From Aerococcus mictus (GTDB lineage: Bacteria; Bacillota; Bacilli; Lactobacillales; Aerococcaceae): a DNA stretch of 64,000 bases. Within the stretch, counting starts at the first letter, position 1. Each line of letters opens with the position of its first letter. The notes beneath the pieces are model-generated. The model ran no database searches and was not told the origin of the DNA. It saw nothing but the letters and a program-made list of their open reading frames with translations. Position numbers and translations under genes: made by a program. The stretch spans positions 1,984,001-2,048,000 of the forward strand of contig NZ_CP132985.1 in the NCBI RefSeq assembly GCF_003286595.3, given 5' to 3'. Below are positions 42,978-51,771 of the stretch, one piece after another.

Positions 42978-44327
42978 TTAATTTTTAACCGCTTCAGCCG
43001 CCTTCTGTCCAGCTAAGCGACCAAAGACAATAATTTCACCGATAGAGTTACCGCCGATCCGGTTAGAACCGTGCAAGCCACCCACGACTTCACCGCAGGC
43101 ATAGAGCCCAGGAATCGACCCACTGCCATCTGCTTTGAGAACGTGGCCCTCTTGGTCAATGCTTAAACCACCCATGGTATAGTGAACGCCAGGGGCAATT
43201 TCAATGGCGTAGTAAGGGGCTTGGTCAAGGGCATGTAAACCGGTTGTGCGTCCGAACTCGTCTTTTTCTTCAGCGATACCTTGGTTATAGTCTGCCACAG
43301 TTTGAACGAGTTTGTCTGCTGGCAAGCCGATCTTTTCAGCTAATTCAGTTAAACCGTCTCCATCAGTTACATAACCCTTGGCAGCGTAGAATTCAATGGC
43401 CTTGGCCCGGTCACGCACCCCTTGGTCAAAGATCAAGCGGGCCTTGTGGTCAGGGAGATCGGTAATAGCCTGGGAAACCACATCTCGAGTCCCCAATTCA
43501 TTGGTAAAACGTTGACCTTGACTGTCAACCAGAATGGCCCCTTCGCCGCGGACCGCTTCTCCGATCAGAATCCCTTGATCTTGGTGGACAGTAGGGTGGA
43601 CTTGGATTTGGTCCATGTCGACGGTCCCCGCACCAGCAGCTTGGGCCATCAGAATACCGTCGCCCGTAATTCCTGGTCCAGAAGTGGTCACATAACCGGC
43701 GAGTTCCGGACGGGCCTCCTCCACTAATTTGGCATTAGCGCCAAAACCGCCGGAAGCAATAATGACCGCCTGACTCTTGATCTCACGGACTTGATCGTCG
43801 ATTTCAACCTTAACCCCTTTCACTTGGCCTTGATCGACTAAAATCTCTTGGACGTCAGCCTGGGTAATGACAGGAATTTGCCGCTTGTCCACATTGGCTT
43901 TCAAACCTTTAACCAGGTAGCCACCCACAGCCGACCCATCGTGGGGGCGGTGGGTCCGAGGCTTGGACATGCCGCCAGTAATGGTTAAATTATCCAACAC
44001 AATCCCTAAATCAGCCAACCAATCAATGGCTTGGGCCGAATGATCGACAAAATAATGAAGCAGGTCTTGCTGATTGGTCCCGTGTCCCCCTTTAAGGGTT
44101 TCCTCAAAGAAATCTTCCCGCTTATCTTCAATACCAGCCTCCTCCTGATAACTGCTTTCACTAGCATTCATGCCACTGGAGGCCTTGTTGGTATTACCAC
44201 CAATTTTTTCCGTTTTTTCAAAAATGACGGTCTCTAGTCCCAGGTCATGGGCGGTAATAGCAGCGGTCATCCCTGCGCCCCCGGAACCGATAATAATCAC
44301 ATCGTATGCATCTTTTATATCTACCAT
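42978..44327 (-). CDS. Fumarate reductase/flavocytochrome c-type flavoprotein
   Basis: 449 residues. FAD-binding IIIGSGGAGMTAAI near 10-23, GGNTNKASSGMNAS, the active-site region with HRPHDGSAVGGYL and the C-terminal GLYACGEVVGGLHGSNRIGG. No heme or FMN-attachment domain and no signal peptide, so it is a soluble fumarate (or related enoate) reductase recycling NADH or FADH2 in fermentation. Start set at ATG 44327 after AAAGGA; an upstream extension overlaps the glnR terminator. Confidence 0.88.
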   Translation of the reverse strand: MVDIKDAYDVIIIGSGGAGMTAAITAHDLGLETVIFEKTEKIGGNTNKASSGMNASESSYQEEAGIEDKREDFFEETLKGGHGTNQQDLLHYFVDHSAQAIDWLADLGIVLDNLTITGGMSKPRTHRPHDGSAVGGYLVKGLKANVDKRQIPVITQADVQEILVDQGQVKGVKVEIDDQVREIKSQAVIIASGGFGANAKLVEEARPELAGYVTTSGPGITGDGILMAQAAGAGTVDMDQIQVHPTVHQDQGILIGEAVRGEGAILVDSQGQRFTNELGTRDVVSQAITDLPDHKARLIFDQGVRDRAKAIEFYAAKGYVTDGDGLTELAEKIGLPADKLVQTVADYNQGIAEEKDEFGRTTGLHALDQAPYYAIEIAPGVHYTMGGLSIDQEGHVLKADGSGSIPGLYACGEVVGGLHGSNRIGGNSIGEIIVFGRLAGQKAAEAVKN

Positions 44328-44385
44328 TCGTCTTGTCCTTTCATCTGTTGGTAAAGCTGGCTTAGGATCTCTTAATTTCCAAAAA

Positions 44386-44420
44386 CAAAAAAACAACCCG
44401 CCCAAATGGACAGGCTGCTC
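44386..44420 (-). terminator. Terminator after glnR
   Basis: Leftward CAGCCTGTCC and GGGCGGGTTG arms (several G-T pairs) followed by a run of seven T. It lies between glnR and the flavoprotein gene. Confidence 0.65.
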
Positions 44421-44438
44421 TCCTCCCTTAACTTCCTC

Positions 44439-44801
44439 TTAAAAACGGGGTTTCTCTCCTGGGGCGTTATCAAAGCCCCCGGCGGCGAGAAACTCATTAT
44501 AAAGAATACGACGGACATCGTCCTCAGTTAATTGCTTACTTTCATGGGTCACGTCCTTAGGTTCATTATAAATTTTATAAATCATCTGGATACTATAACC
44601 ATCATCGAGATAATCCTTAATATCCAGTAAACGGTCCACATCATTCAAGGAATACATCCGCCGATTGGTGTCGGTGCGGTGGGGGGCAATTAATTTTTGC
44701 TCCTCATAATAACGAATTTGACGCGCGGTGAGATCGGTTAACTTCATCACTGTCCCGATCGGAAAGACCGCCCGTGACCGCCGTAATTGTTTCTCTGCCA
44801 T
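44439..44801 (-). CDS. glnR: MerR-family regulator GlnR
   Basis: 120 residues. N-terminal MerR winged helix (TDLTARQIRYYEEQKLIAP) and the short C-terminal tail typical of GlnR/TnrA, which senses feedback-inhibited glutamine synthetase to repress nitrogen-assimilation genes. In most Firmicutes it is followed by glnA; here a terminator and a flavoprotein gene follow, so it is detached from glnA. GGGG eight bases before ATG. Confidence 0.82.
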   Translation of the reverse strand: MAEKQLRRSRAVFPIGTVMKLTDLTARQIRYYEEQKLIAPHRTDTNRRMYSLNDVDRLLDIKDYLDDGYSIQMIYKIYNEPKDVTHESKQLTEDDVRRILYNEFLAAGGFDNAPGEKPRF

Positions 44802-44928
44802 GTCTAAAACCCCACTTTCTTTTTTTACCTCTTAGTAGTTTCTGTCATGAATATGTTACTTTATCTCACATAAAAAGGCAAGTGCCTTGCCCTTTTATCT
44901 TTGATTCACTTGTTCATCAAGCTGCTGC

Positions 44929-46125
44929 TTAATTTTCCTTTTGATAGTCTTTAATGGCTTGAACTAAGTTCTTGCCAGCTGCTTCAATGAGGGCCGGATC
45001 GGTCCCCAGATTAATCCGGATGTGAGTATCATCAGCTTTGGTGGGCCAATAAGTTTGCCCATAGTTAACTGCTAGTTTGGCCTTATCTTGAACCACATGG
45101 TGTAAGTCTTGACTTGGCACATAGGCCCCCAGGTCAATCCACATCAGGTAAGTGGCTTCTAAGTCTGCCACCTTGATCTCAGGCAGGGCCTCAGTCAGGG
45201 TGTTACGCAGGTTTTGGTAGTTTTGGTAAATGATCTCCTTGATGGCTTTAAGCCAGTCTTCTCCGTGACGGTAGGCTGCTTCTAGTGCCAGATAGCCGGC
45301 AGGTGACCCTGGATTGTTTAAGTGTAACTTATCGTAGAAGGCTTGGATTTGTGCCCGTAAGTCAGGGTCCCGGACAATCATTAAGGAATGGCTGAATTGA
45401 GCCAAGTTAAAGGTCTTAGAACCCGCCGTCAAGGTAATCACTCGGTCAAAGTCTTGGTCTTGGGCTAATTTATCAATGGCGATGTGATGGTGACCTTGCC
45501 AGACAAAGTCGCGGTGGATTTCATCAGAAATCAATAAGACATCATATTGCTTACAGAGGGCGACCACTTGCTTGAGTTCTTCCTCCGTCCAGACCCGGCC
45601 AGTTGGATTTTGCGGGGAACAGAAGAGTAGGGCCTTGATATCGTCTTCCTTGAAGGCTTTTTCCAGGGCTTCAAAATCAATCCGATAGCCACTGTCGTCG
45701 TCACCGAGGAGGTCTTGCATGACCAGTTTGCGGTTGGCTTCTTCAACCACGGTACGGAAGGGATTATAGACCGGATTTTGAATTAGGACCTTGTCGCCTT
45801 CATCTAAGAGGGCCACTAAGACATAGGCAATCCCGGTACAGACCCCAGGAGTATAGAAATACCAGTCTTTTTCGGTGTCATAGTCGAAGTGCTTCTTAGT
45901 CCAGTCAATAATGGCTTGGTAGTATTCCGGCCGCACAGGGGCATAGCCGTATTGGTTTTGTTCGACATAGTCGTGGAGGACTTGCTTAATTTCTGGTGCG
46001 GTCGCAAAGTCCATGTCGGCAATCCACAAAGGAATCAGGTCGCTATCTCCAAAGGCGTTCTCTAACTGACCCCACTTGGTGGTTTGAGTCCCTCTTCTAT
46101 CTACAATTAAATCTGCTTTATTCAT
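44929..46125 (-). CDS. MalY/PatB-type PLP-dependent cystathionine beta-lyase/aminotransferase
   Basis: 398 residues of class I/II aminotransferase fold. LWIADMDFATAPE at the N-terminus is diagnostic of MalY/PatB; CSPQNPTGRVW binds the substrate carboxylate and the PLP lysine is in TAGSKTFNLA. Members cleave cystathionine or cysteine to release sulfide and pyruvate. ATG 46125 follows GGGAGG; the TTG before it is less likely. Confidence 0.9.
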   Translation of the reverse strand: MNKADLIVDRRGTQTTKWGQLENAFGDSDLIPLWIADMDFATAPEIKQVLHDYVEQNQYGYAPVRPEYYQAIIDWTKKHFDYDTEKDWYFYTPGVCTGIAYVLVALLDEGDKVLIQNPVYNPFRTVVEEANRKLVMQDLLGDDDSGYRIDFEALEKAFKEDDIKALLFCSPQNPTGRVWTEEELKQVVALCKQYDVLLISDEIHRDFVWQGHHHIAIDKLAQDQDFDRVITLTAGSKTFNLAQFSHSLMIVRDPDLRAQIQAFYDKLHLNNPGSPAGYLALEAAYRHGEDWLKAIKEIIYQNYQNLRNTLTEALPEIKVADLEATYLMWIDLGAYVPSQDLHHVVQDKAKLAVNYGQTYWPTKADDTHIRINLGTDPALIEAAGKNLVQAIKDYQKEN

Positions 46126-46328
46126 CAAATTCCTCCCTTTCCCAGTCTTTTCTATAAGTGTAGCATAGATTCGCGCCTTAACTGTCCCGAGACCCCTCGC
46201 CCCCTATACCAAAAGCAGATCACCAGCTATCCCTAAAAGCGATAACTGATGGGAATATTTTATCAATCAACATGATGACCATTCCTTCTACTTTTGAAAT
46301 TTAGTCCTCATCAATCTTCTTCCAAAAA

Positions 46329-46366
46329 AGCTTCCACTATAAAAACGTGGAAGCCTTTTGTCTTAG
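46329..46366 (-). terminator. Terminator after small membrane protein gene
   Basis: Leftward GGCTTCCAC and GTGGAAGC arms around nine bases followed by six T. Confidence 0.8.
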
Positions 46367-46380
46367 CTGATGATGATTGT

Positions 46381-46650
46381 CTAAGGGCCAAAAAACAAAG
46401 CCCCAACAAACCAGATAATGGGAAAGGAAAAGATTAGGCTAAGATTGCCGAGAAAGTACCAAAAGCGTTTACGGTAGAGGGCAAGGAGGCCGCCAACTAG
46501 GCCCAGGGCGGGGCAGACAAAAATGGTGGCATAGGCCAAGGGGCGCATAGTGGGTCCGAATAAGTCGGGCAGTAAGATAGAAAGTCCCAAAACGATAATG
46601 CCCAACCAAAAACAATACTTATGACCCTTATCAAGTAACTGCTTAAACAT
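46381..46650 (-). CDS. Small three-segment membrane protein, unknown function
   Basis: 89 residues, mostly hydrophobic, with three predicted membrane segments (about 12-30, 37-58 and 63-86). Not recognised; resembles generic small integral membrane proteins of Lactobacillales. Single-gene unit with its own terminator. Confidence 0.6.
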   Translation of the reverse strand: MFKQLLDKGHKYCFWLGIIVLGLSILLPDLFGPTMRPLAYATIFVCPALGLVGGLLALYRKRFWYFLGNLSLIFSFPIIWFVGALFFGP

Positions 46651-46903
46651 CTCATCACCTACTCGTCAATTATTTAGATAAGCCATTATAGCCAATTACT
46701 GTGAGAAAGGAAATAATTTCTTACTACACTCATACTATAGGTCCGTCCGCTGTCTAAATCAGCAAAGCTCTGACTAATTTCAGCCCACAAGTCGTTTCGA
46801 AAAGCCTCTCTCCTTATCGGCACACCCTTCAAAAGTTTTAGTTTCCTTTACCAGCCTATCCATAAACTAACCCCCTTTTTCTTAATTATAAGACTAAGAA
46901 AAA

Positions 46904-46939
46904 AGCCAAGCTCTCTAAGAAGAGACACCTGGCTTGGCT
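46904..46939 (-). terminator. Terminator after copB
   Basis: Leftward AGCCAAGC...GCTTGGCT stem directly at the copB stop, then TTTTTTC. Confidence 0.8.
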
Positions 46940-46942
46940 AAC

Positions 46943-49105
46943 TTATTCGTATTTTTCAAAGTTCAAGCTTTGGGCGTTGACGGCACAGATCACTGTCGAA
47001 AGTGACATGAGGATTCCTGATAGGGCAGGCCCTAAGGTAATACCAATTGGTGCCAGTAACCCAGCAGCTAGGGGGATAGCGAAGATATTGTAACCCGCTC
47101 CCCAGGCCAGGTTTTGCTTGATCTTAGAATTGGTAGCTTGAGACAGACTTAAACTGTTCAAGACATCCTTCAACTGACTTTCCACCAGGATAATATCAGC
47201 CGAGTCCATGGCCACATCGGTTCCGGCACCGATAGCAACGCCGACTTGGGCTTGGGCTAAGGCAGGGGCATCATTGACCCCGTCTCCTACCATCATGACC
47301 GCTTTGCCTTGATTTTGCAGGCTTTGGATAGCGGCTGATTTTTGATCGGGGAGGACTTGGCTAAAGACTTGGTCTAAGCCGATTTCCTTAGCTACCGCTT
47401 GGGCCACTTGGTCGTTGTCCCCGGTCAACATCACGGCTTCAATGCCTTGGTCATGGAGGACTTGGATCACTTGCTTGGCTTCCGGACGAACTTGGTCAGA
47501 GACAGCGATGGCACCAATGACTTGGTCAGTCTGGATGACAAAGACCACCGTCTTGGCTTGACTGGTAATGGTTTCCAATTGACTTTGGTCATAGTCATAA
47601 CCCGCTTCACGGGTGGCTTTAGGACTTAAGATTTGAACTAAGTTACCGTCAATTTTACCTTCTAGACCGGCGCCACTGTGGTTTTGGTAGTCGGTCACTT
47701 CTTCTAGGGCTAGTGATTTTTCTTGGGCGGCTTTGACAATTCCCTTGGCAATGGGGTGTTCAGATTGTTGTTCCAGACTAGCCGCCAGGGCGAGGATTTG
47801 GTCTTCACTAGCATCGGCGATTGGGTAAACCCCGTCGACAGCAAATTCCCCCTTGGTCAAGGTCCCGGTCTTATCGAAAACCACCGTATCCACTTGGTAG
47901 GCCTGTTCAAAGGGAATCCGATTTTGGACCAGGAGGCCTGAACGAGCAGCTAGGGAGGTGGACTTGGCATTCACCAAGGGAATAGCTAGTCCCAGGGCAT
48001 GGGGACAGGCAATCACGAAGGTGGAAACCATAAATTGAATAGCGGTTGCTGCCGTGGTGATATTCCACCAAATGATTAAGGCTAAGATCCCGACCCCAAA
48101 GGCAATGTAGAAGAGCCAGGCCGCTACCCGGTCGGCCAAGCTTTGGGCCTTGGATTTTTGGGCTTGGGCCCCTTTAACCAGGTCAAGGACTTGTTGGACA
48201 TAGGAATTCTCACCGGCTTTTGCTACCCGGACTTGAAGAGCCCCATCGCCATTAATGGTTCCGGCAATCACTTCATCCCCATCTGACTTAGCTACGGGAA
48301 CGGATTCCCCGGTAATGACCGCTTCATCTAAACTAGACCGACCACTTGTAATGATCCCATCAACGGCAACCTTTTCTCCCGGACGGACTAGGACTAAGTC
48401 ATCGACTTGTAATTGGTCGATTGGAACCACTTCAATGTCCCCATCCGCCGTAATCCGACTGGCTTCATTAGGGAGGAGGTTGGCTAGGGATTCCAAGTCA
48501 TCATTGGCCCGCATTTGTGACTTCATTTCAATCACATGGCCTAAGAGCATGATGAGAATCAGGGTCGCCAGTTCAAAGTAATAATTCATGCTGGCATCAA
48601 GGAAAAAGGTGGTCATCACACTGTATAAATAGGAAGACACAATCCCTAAGGTAATTAAGAGCATCATGCCCGGCTGTCTATTTTGGATTTCCATCCAGCC
48701 GTGCTCTAGGAAAGGTTTCCCCCCATAGAAGAAGACGATGGTCCCTAAGATAAATTCAATCCAGCCTTGGCCGGGAAAAGTAATGGAATAGTTAAAGATC
48801 ATCATCAACATAGGCGATAAGACCGCAATGGGGATAGTGAGTACCAGGACCACCCAGAACCGTTGCTTCATATCGTCCATCATGCCCATGTGGTGGCCGC
48901 CATGGCCTGCGTGGTCACTATGGTCGTGGTGGTCTGCGTGACTAGTCTCATGGCTTTCATGATCAGCCCTTTGACTATGGCAGCCAACCTCTTGACTTTG
49001 ACTAGCCGCTACTTTTTCATGGCTACCACAGGAGGCTTGTTGACAGGTGCAAGCGCCCCCTTGCCGGCAAGCATGCGGACAAGCATTTAAACAAGCTGTT
49101 GCCAT
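46943..49105 (-). CDS. copB: Copper-translocating P1B-type ATPase CopB
   Basis: About 720 residues. The His- and Cys-rich N-terminus (ACPHACRQGGACTCQ; HADHHDHSDHAGHGGHHMG) binds metal and replaces a classic CxxC domain. TGES near 265, CPH ion-path motif near 367 (rather than CPC), DKTGTLT near 411 and SEHP near 460. The CPH motif and His-rich head point to the CopB subtype exporting Cu(I)/Cu(II), possibly silver. ATG 49105 has AAAGG upstream; an earlier ATG at 49141 lacks a site. A cop box precedes it. Confidence 0.92.
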   Translation of the reverse strand: MATACLNACPHACRQGGACTCQQASCGSHEKVAASQSQEVGCHSQRADHESHETSHADHHDHSDHAGHGGHHMGMMDDMKQRFWVVLVLTIPIAVLSPMLMMIFNYSITFPGQGWIEFILGTIVFFYGGKPFLEHGWMEIQNRQPGMMLLITLGIVSSYLYSVMTTFFLDASMNYYFELATLILIMLLGHVIEMKSQMRANDDLESLANLLPNEASRITADGDIEVVPIDQLQVDDLVLVRPGEKVAVDGIITSGRSSLDEAVITGESVPVAKSDGDEVIAGTINGDGALQVRVAKAGENSYVQQVLDLVKGAQAQKSKAQSLADRVAAWLFYIAFGVGILALIIWWNITTAATAIQFMVSTFVIACPHALGLAIPLVNAKSTSLAARSGLLVQNRIPFEQAYQVDTVVFDKTGTLTKGEFAVDGVYPIADASEDQILALAASLEQQSEHPIAKGIVKAAQEKSLALEEVTDYQNHSGAGLEGKIDGNLVQILSPKATREAGYDYDQSQLETITSQAKTVVFVIQTDQVIGAIAVSDQVRPEAKQVIQVLHDQGIEAVMLTGDNDQVAQAVAKEIGLDQVFSQVLPDQKSAAIQSLQNQGKAVMMVGDGVNDAPALAQAQVGVAIGAGTDVAMDSADIILVESQLKDVLNSLSLSQATNSKIKQNLAWGAGYNIFAIPLAAGLLAPIGITLGPALSGILMSLSTVICAVNAQSLNFEKYE

Positions 49106-49165
49106 TTCATTCATCCTTTCTTTATTGGTTGATTCAATCATTTTATACTTAATTAATTATCTGAC

Positions 49166-49175
49166 TACATTTGTA
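49166..49175. promoter_or_regulatory. CopY-type cop box
   Basis: TACATTTGTA fits the TACANNTGTA operator recognised by CopY copper-responsive repressors in Enterococcus and relatives. A half site TTACATTG follows at about 49182-49189. No copY or copZ gene lies in this window. Confidence 0.75.
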
Positions 49176-49249
49176 ATCAACTTACATTGCTAGTATAAAA
49201 GCCCCTGCTTAAAATTGCAAGTCTTTCTTCTTGAAAGCAGACGACAAAA

Positions 49250-49282
49250 AACCGTCTACTTTTTCAGTAGACGGTTCTTTTT
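49250..49282. terminator. Terminator, possibly bidirectional
   Basis: AACCGTCTACT and AGTAGACGGTT arms form an 11-bp perfect stem with A-rich and T-rich flanks. It ends the leftward ilvE transcript. Confidence 0.8.
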
Positions 49283-49391
49283 TATTATCATCAATTGTTT
49301 ATTGGGTGACAATTGATTGACAGGTTTTAAAAGGATGATTTGAAAAAATGGACTTAGTTTTTTCTATAAGAAATCAAAAGTTTTTTGTGAC

Positions 49392-49402
49392 TGTTGCACT
49401 CT
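49392..49402 (-). repeat. Short repeat motif at ilvE stop
   Basis: TGTTGCACTCT, one base from TGTCGCACTCT, ends one base before the ilvE stop codon. It lacks the large palindromes found with other copies. Confidence 0.6.
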
Positions 49403-49403
49403 G

Positions 49404-50432
49404 TTATTTTTCAGGGACTTCGACGATCCAGCCTTCTGGTGCTTCAATGTCTCCGTATTGGATACCCACTAACTCGTCATAAAGTTTTTGGGTGATTGGC
49501 CCAACTTCTGTGTCGGAGTAGAATTTGAAGGAACGGTCGCCGTGGTCAATCCGTGAAACTGGAGAAATAACGGCAGCGGTACCCATAGCACCTGCTTCAG
49601 CGAAGCGGTCTAATTCATCCACGTAAACGTCGCCTTCTTCAACCTCTAAGCCTAAACGTTCTTTAGCTAAGTGAATGATCGAGTATTTGGTGATGGATGG
49701 GAGGATTGAAGGTGATTTTGGTGTCACAAATTTGTTGGTATCTTTTTCGATCCCGTAGAAGTTTGCGGAACCAACTTCTTCAATCTTGGTGTGGGTAGCT
49801 GGGTCTAGGTAAACCACGTCACCATAGCCGGCTTTCTTCGCTTTTTCACCTGGTAAGAGCGAACCACCGTAGTTCCCACCAACTTTAGAAGCACCAGTCC
49901 CGTAAGGAGCGGCACGGTCGTACTTGCTGGTGACAAATGGCATTGGTGCTAAACCATCACGGTAGTAAGGTCCTACTGGCATGGTGAAGATAGTAAAGAT
50001 ATATTCCTTAGCAGGGGAAACACCAATGTTGTCGCCTACCCCAATTAATAATGGACGGATATACATGGAAGCGCCTGACCCATAAGGTGGGACGTAGTCA
50101 GCGTTCGCTTGAACTGTTTTGACAACCGCTTCAACAAATTTTTCTTCAGGATAAGCTGGCATCAACATTCGTTCGGCGGAGTTAGCCATCCGTTTAGCGT
50201 TTTGGTCTGGACGGAAGAGTTGGATCTGACCATCTTTACGACGGTAAGCTTTTAAGCCTTCAAATGCTTCTTGGCCATAGTGTAAGGCTGGAGCACCTTC
50301 AGCAATTGGAAAAGTCTTTCCCTCTTCTAAGCCTTCTTTATACCATTCGCCATCTTTCCAATAAGCACGCCAACGATAAGGAAGGTCCATATAAGCAAAA
50401 CCTAAATTATTCCAATCGATATTTACAGACAT
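49404..50432 (-). CDS. ilvE: Branched-chain amino acid aminotransferase
   Basis: A 342-residue fold-type IV PLP enzyme. GQEAFEGLKAYRRKDG near 50, the PLP lysine in GTGASKVGGNYGGSL near 190, and AMGTAAVISPV near 280. Transaminates leucine, isoleucine and valine with 2-oxoglutarate. ATG 50432 follows GGGG by seven bases; an ATG two codons earlier is too close to the site. Alone here, without other ilv genes. Confidence 0.93.
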   Translation of the reverse strand: MSVNIDWNNLGFAYMDLPYRWRAYWKDGEWYKEGLEEGKTFPIAEGAPALHYGQEAFEGLKAYRRKDGQIQLFRPDQNAKRMANSAERMLMPAYPEEKFVEAVVKTVQANADYVPPYGSGASMYIRPLLIGVGDNIGVSPAKEYIFTIFTMPVGPYYRDGLAPMPFVTSKYDRAAPYGTGASKVGGNYGGSLLPGEKAKKAGYGDVVYLDPATHTKIEEVGSANFYGIEKDTNKFVTPKSPSILPSITKYSIIHLAKERLGLEVEEGDVYVDELDRFAEAGAMGTAAVISPVSRIDHGDRSFKFYSDTEVGPITQKLYDELVGIQYGDIEAPEGWIVEVPEK

Positions 50433-50729
50433 TGTCATTCCCCTTTCAAAATTACAATTTTAGGCACTCGCCCGAACTGTGTTCTAAGAGCGGCGCCCAT
50501 TAGTTAAGTAGACTTATAATACCTTTTTCGAAAACATTTGTAAATACTTTAGGGATAATTTGTTTGAATTGCTCGACAATTTAAATAAAAGACAATTTTT
50601 ATTTAGCATATTTTAAGATCTTTTCCGTAGCTAAGCAAGGAAAAATTTAACCTATAAAATATTTTGACAAAGGAAGTCAGGCACATGCTTTCCACTTTGA
50701 AGTTCACTTAATAAAGAAGCCATAAAAAT

Positions 50730-50752
50730 AAGCCGGGACTTAAGCCCAGCTT
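50730..50752 (-). terminator. Terminator after msrA
   Basis: Leftward AAGCTGGG and CCCGGCTT arms with one G-T pair, then ATTTTTAT. Confidence 0.65.
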
Positions 50753-50833
50753 ACTTTTCAATATTTACTTGTCATCCATGAGTAAGCCGAATTCCTTCAA
50801 AAAAGAAGTTAAGGTCTTGCCTTTTGAGGCGTT

Positions 50834-50844
50834 TGTCGCACTCT
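50834..50844 (-). repeat. Short repeat motif at msrA stop
   Basis: An exact TGTCGCACTCT ending 4 bp before the msrA stop codon. No long palindrome is attached. Confidence 0.6.
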
Positions 50845-50848
50845 CCAC

Positions 50849-51373
50849 CTAATTTTGCCAATATTTATCAATGAAGGCTTGCCGACCTGAGCCTTGGCGG
50901 TAGGCCTGGTAGTGGTCAGGGTTCTTGGCATGAAAGTCTTGGTGGTATTCTTCGGCAGGGTAGAAGCTTTGGGCCGGTTCAATTTGGGTCACGATGGGTT
51001 TGTCAAAACGACTGCTGGCTTCCAAGTCGCGCTTGGATTTTTCGGCGATGGCTTTTTGTTGGTCATTATGGTAGAAAATCACGGGCCGGTAAGAGCCCCC
51101 CCGGTCCGCAAATTGGCCCATAGCGTCAGTCGGGTCGGTTTGTTGCCAATAGATTTCCACTAAGTCTTGGTAGGAAATTAATTCGGGATTATAGGTGATT
51201 TGCACCGCTTCCGTGTGGCCCGTTCCCCCCAGGCAAACTTCGCGATAAGTGGGGTTTTCGGTGTACCCACCTGTGTATCCGGACACGACCTTTAAAATCC
51301 CGGGCATGGTCTCAAAGGGTTGCACCATACACCAAAAACAGCCCCCGGCAAAAGTTGCTAATGCTTGACTCAT
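50849..51373 (-). CDS. msrA: Peptide methionine sulfoxide reductase MsrA
   Basis: 174 residues. Catalytic C12 in GGCFWC near the start, with [12 protein letters not shown] and [12 protein letters not shown] as further family blocks. Repairs methionine-S-sulfoxide in proteins using thioredoxin. AAGGAT precedes ATG 51373. Single-gene unit; no msrB nearby. Confidence 0.93.
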   Translation of the reverse strand: MSQALATFAGGCFWCMVQPFETMPGILKVVSGYTGGYTENPTYREVCLGGTGHTEAVQITYNPELISYQDLVEIYWQQTDPTDAMGQFADRGGSYRPVIFYHNDQQKAIAEKSKRDLEASSRFDKPIVTQIEPAQSFYPAEEYHQDFHAKNPDHYQAYRQGSGRQAFIDKYWQN

Positions 51374-51481
51374 CCTTAATCCTTCTTTCTATACGGTAGT
51401 CTTTCGATTATGATTCATTGTAAAGACTGGCCCAGGCAAAAACAAGACTTTTGCTTGGCAGGACGCCTGACTTGACTAAAA

Positions 51482-51519
51482 AACAGCTCTTTCAGCCATT
51501 AAGCTTGAGAGAGCTGTTT
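51482..51519 (-). terminator. Terminator of serS transcript
   Basis: Leftward AAACAGCTCTC...GAGCTGTTT stem followed by TTTTAG. It lies beyond the 190-bp palindrome that follows the serS stop. Confidence 0.7.
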
Positions 51520-51544
51520 AGTATTTAGCTAAGTTAATGTAACC

Positions 51545-51734
51545 AGCTGATGAGCATTCGTTCTGCTTTTGAATTCTGGGCGTTAAAGAGCCATGGCACC
51601 GGTTCGAGCGCTAGGTCTCTCACCTAGCGAGCTTCAAAGGGTTCGTACGGCTTAAGCCTACGCCCCCTAATTCAGATCGCTTGCTTGTTCATGGCTAAGG
51701 CCCAAATTCAAAGCGCCACTACTGCTCATCAGCT
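51545..51734. repeat. 190-bp long palindrome downstream of serS
   Basis: Terminal inverted repeats AGCTGATGAGCA (51545-51556) and TGCTCATCAGCT (51723-51734). Inner pairing includes TTTGAATTCTGGGC with GGCCCAAATTCAAA, GAGCCATG with CATGGCT, and GCGCTAGGT with ACCTAGCG at a tight loop. It looks like a miniature palindromic element, different in sequence from the GCGCC-type repeats. Confidence 0.7.
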
Positions 51735-51771
51735 AAATTAACAAAAATACTTTTCCATCATTCTAAACTTC

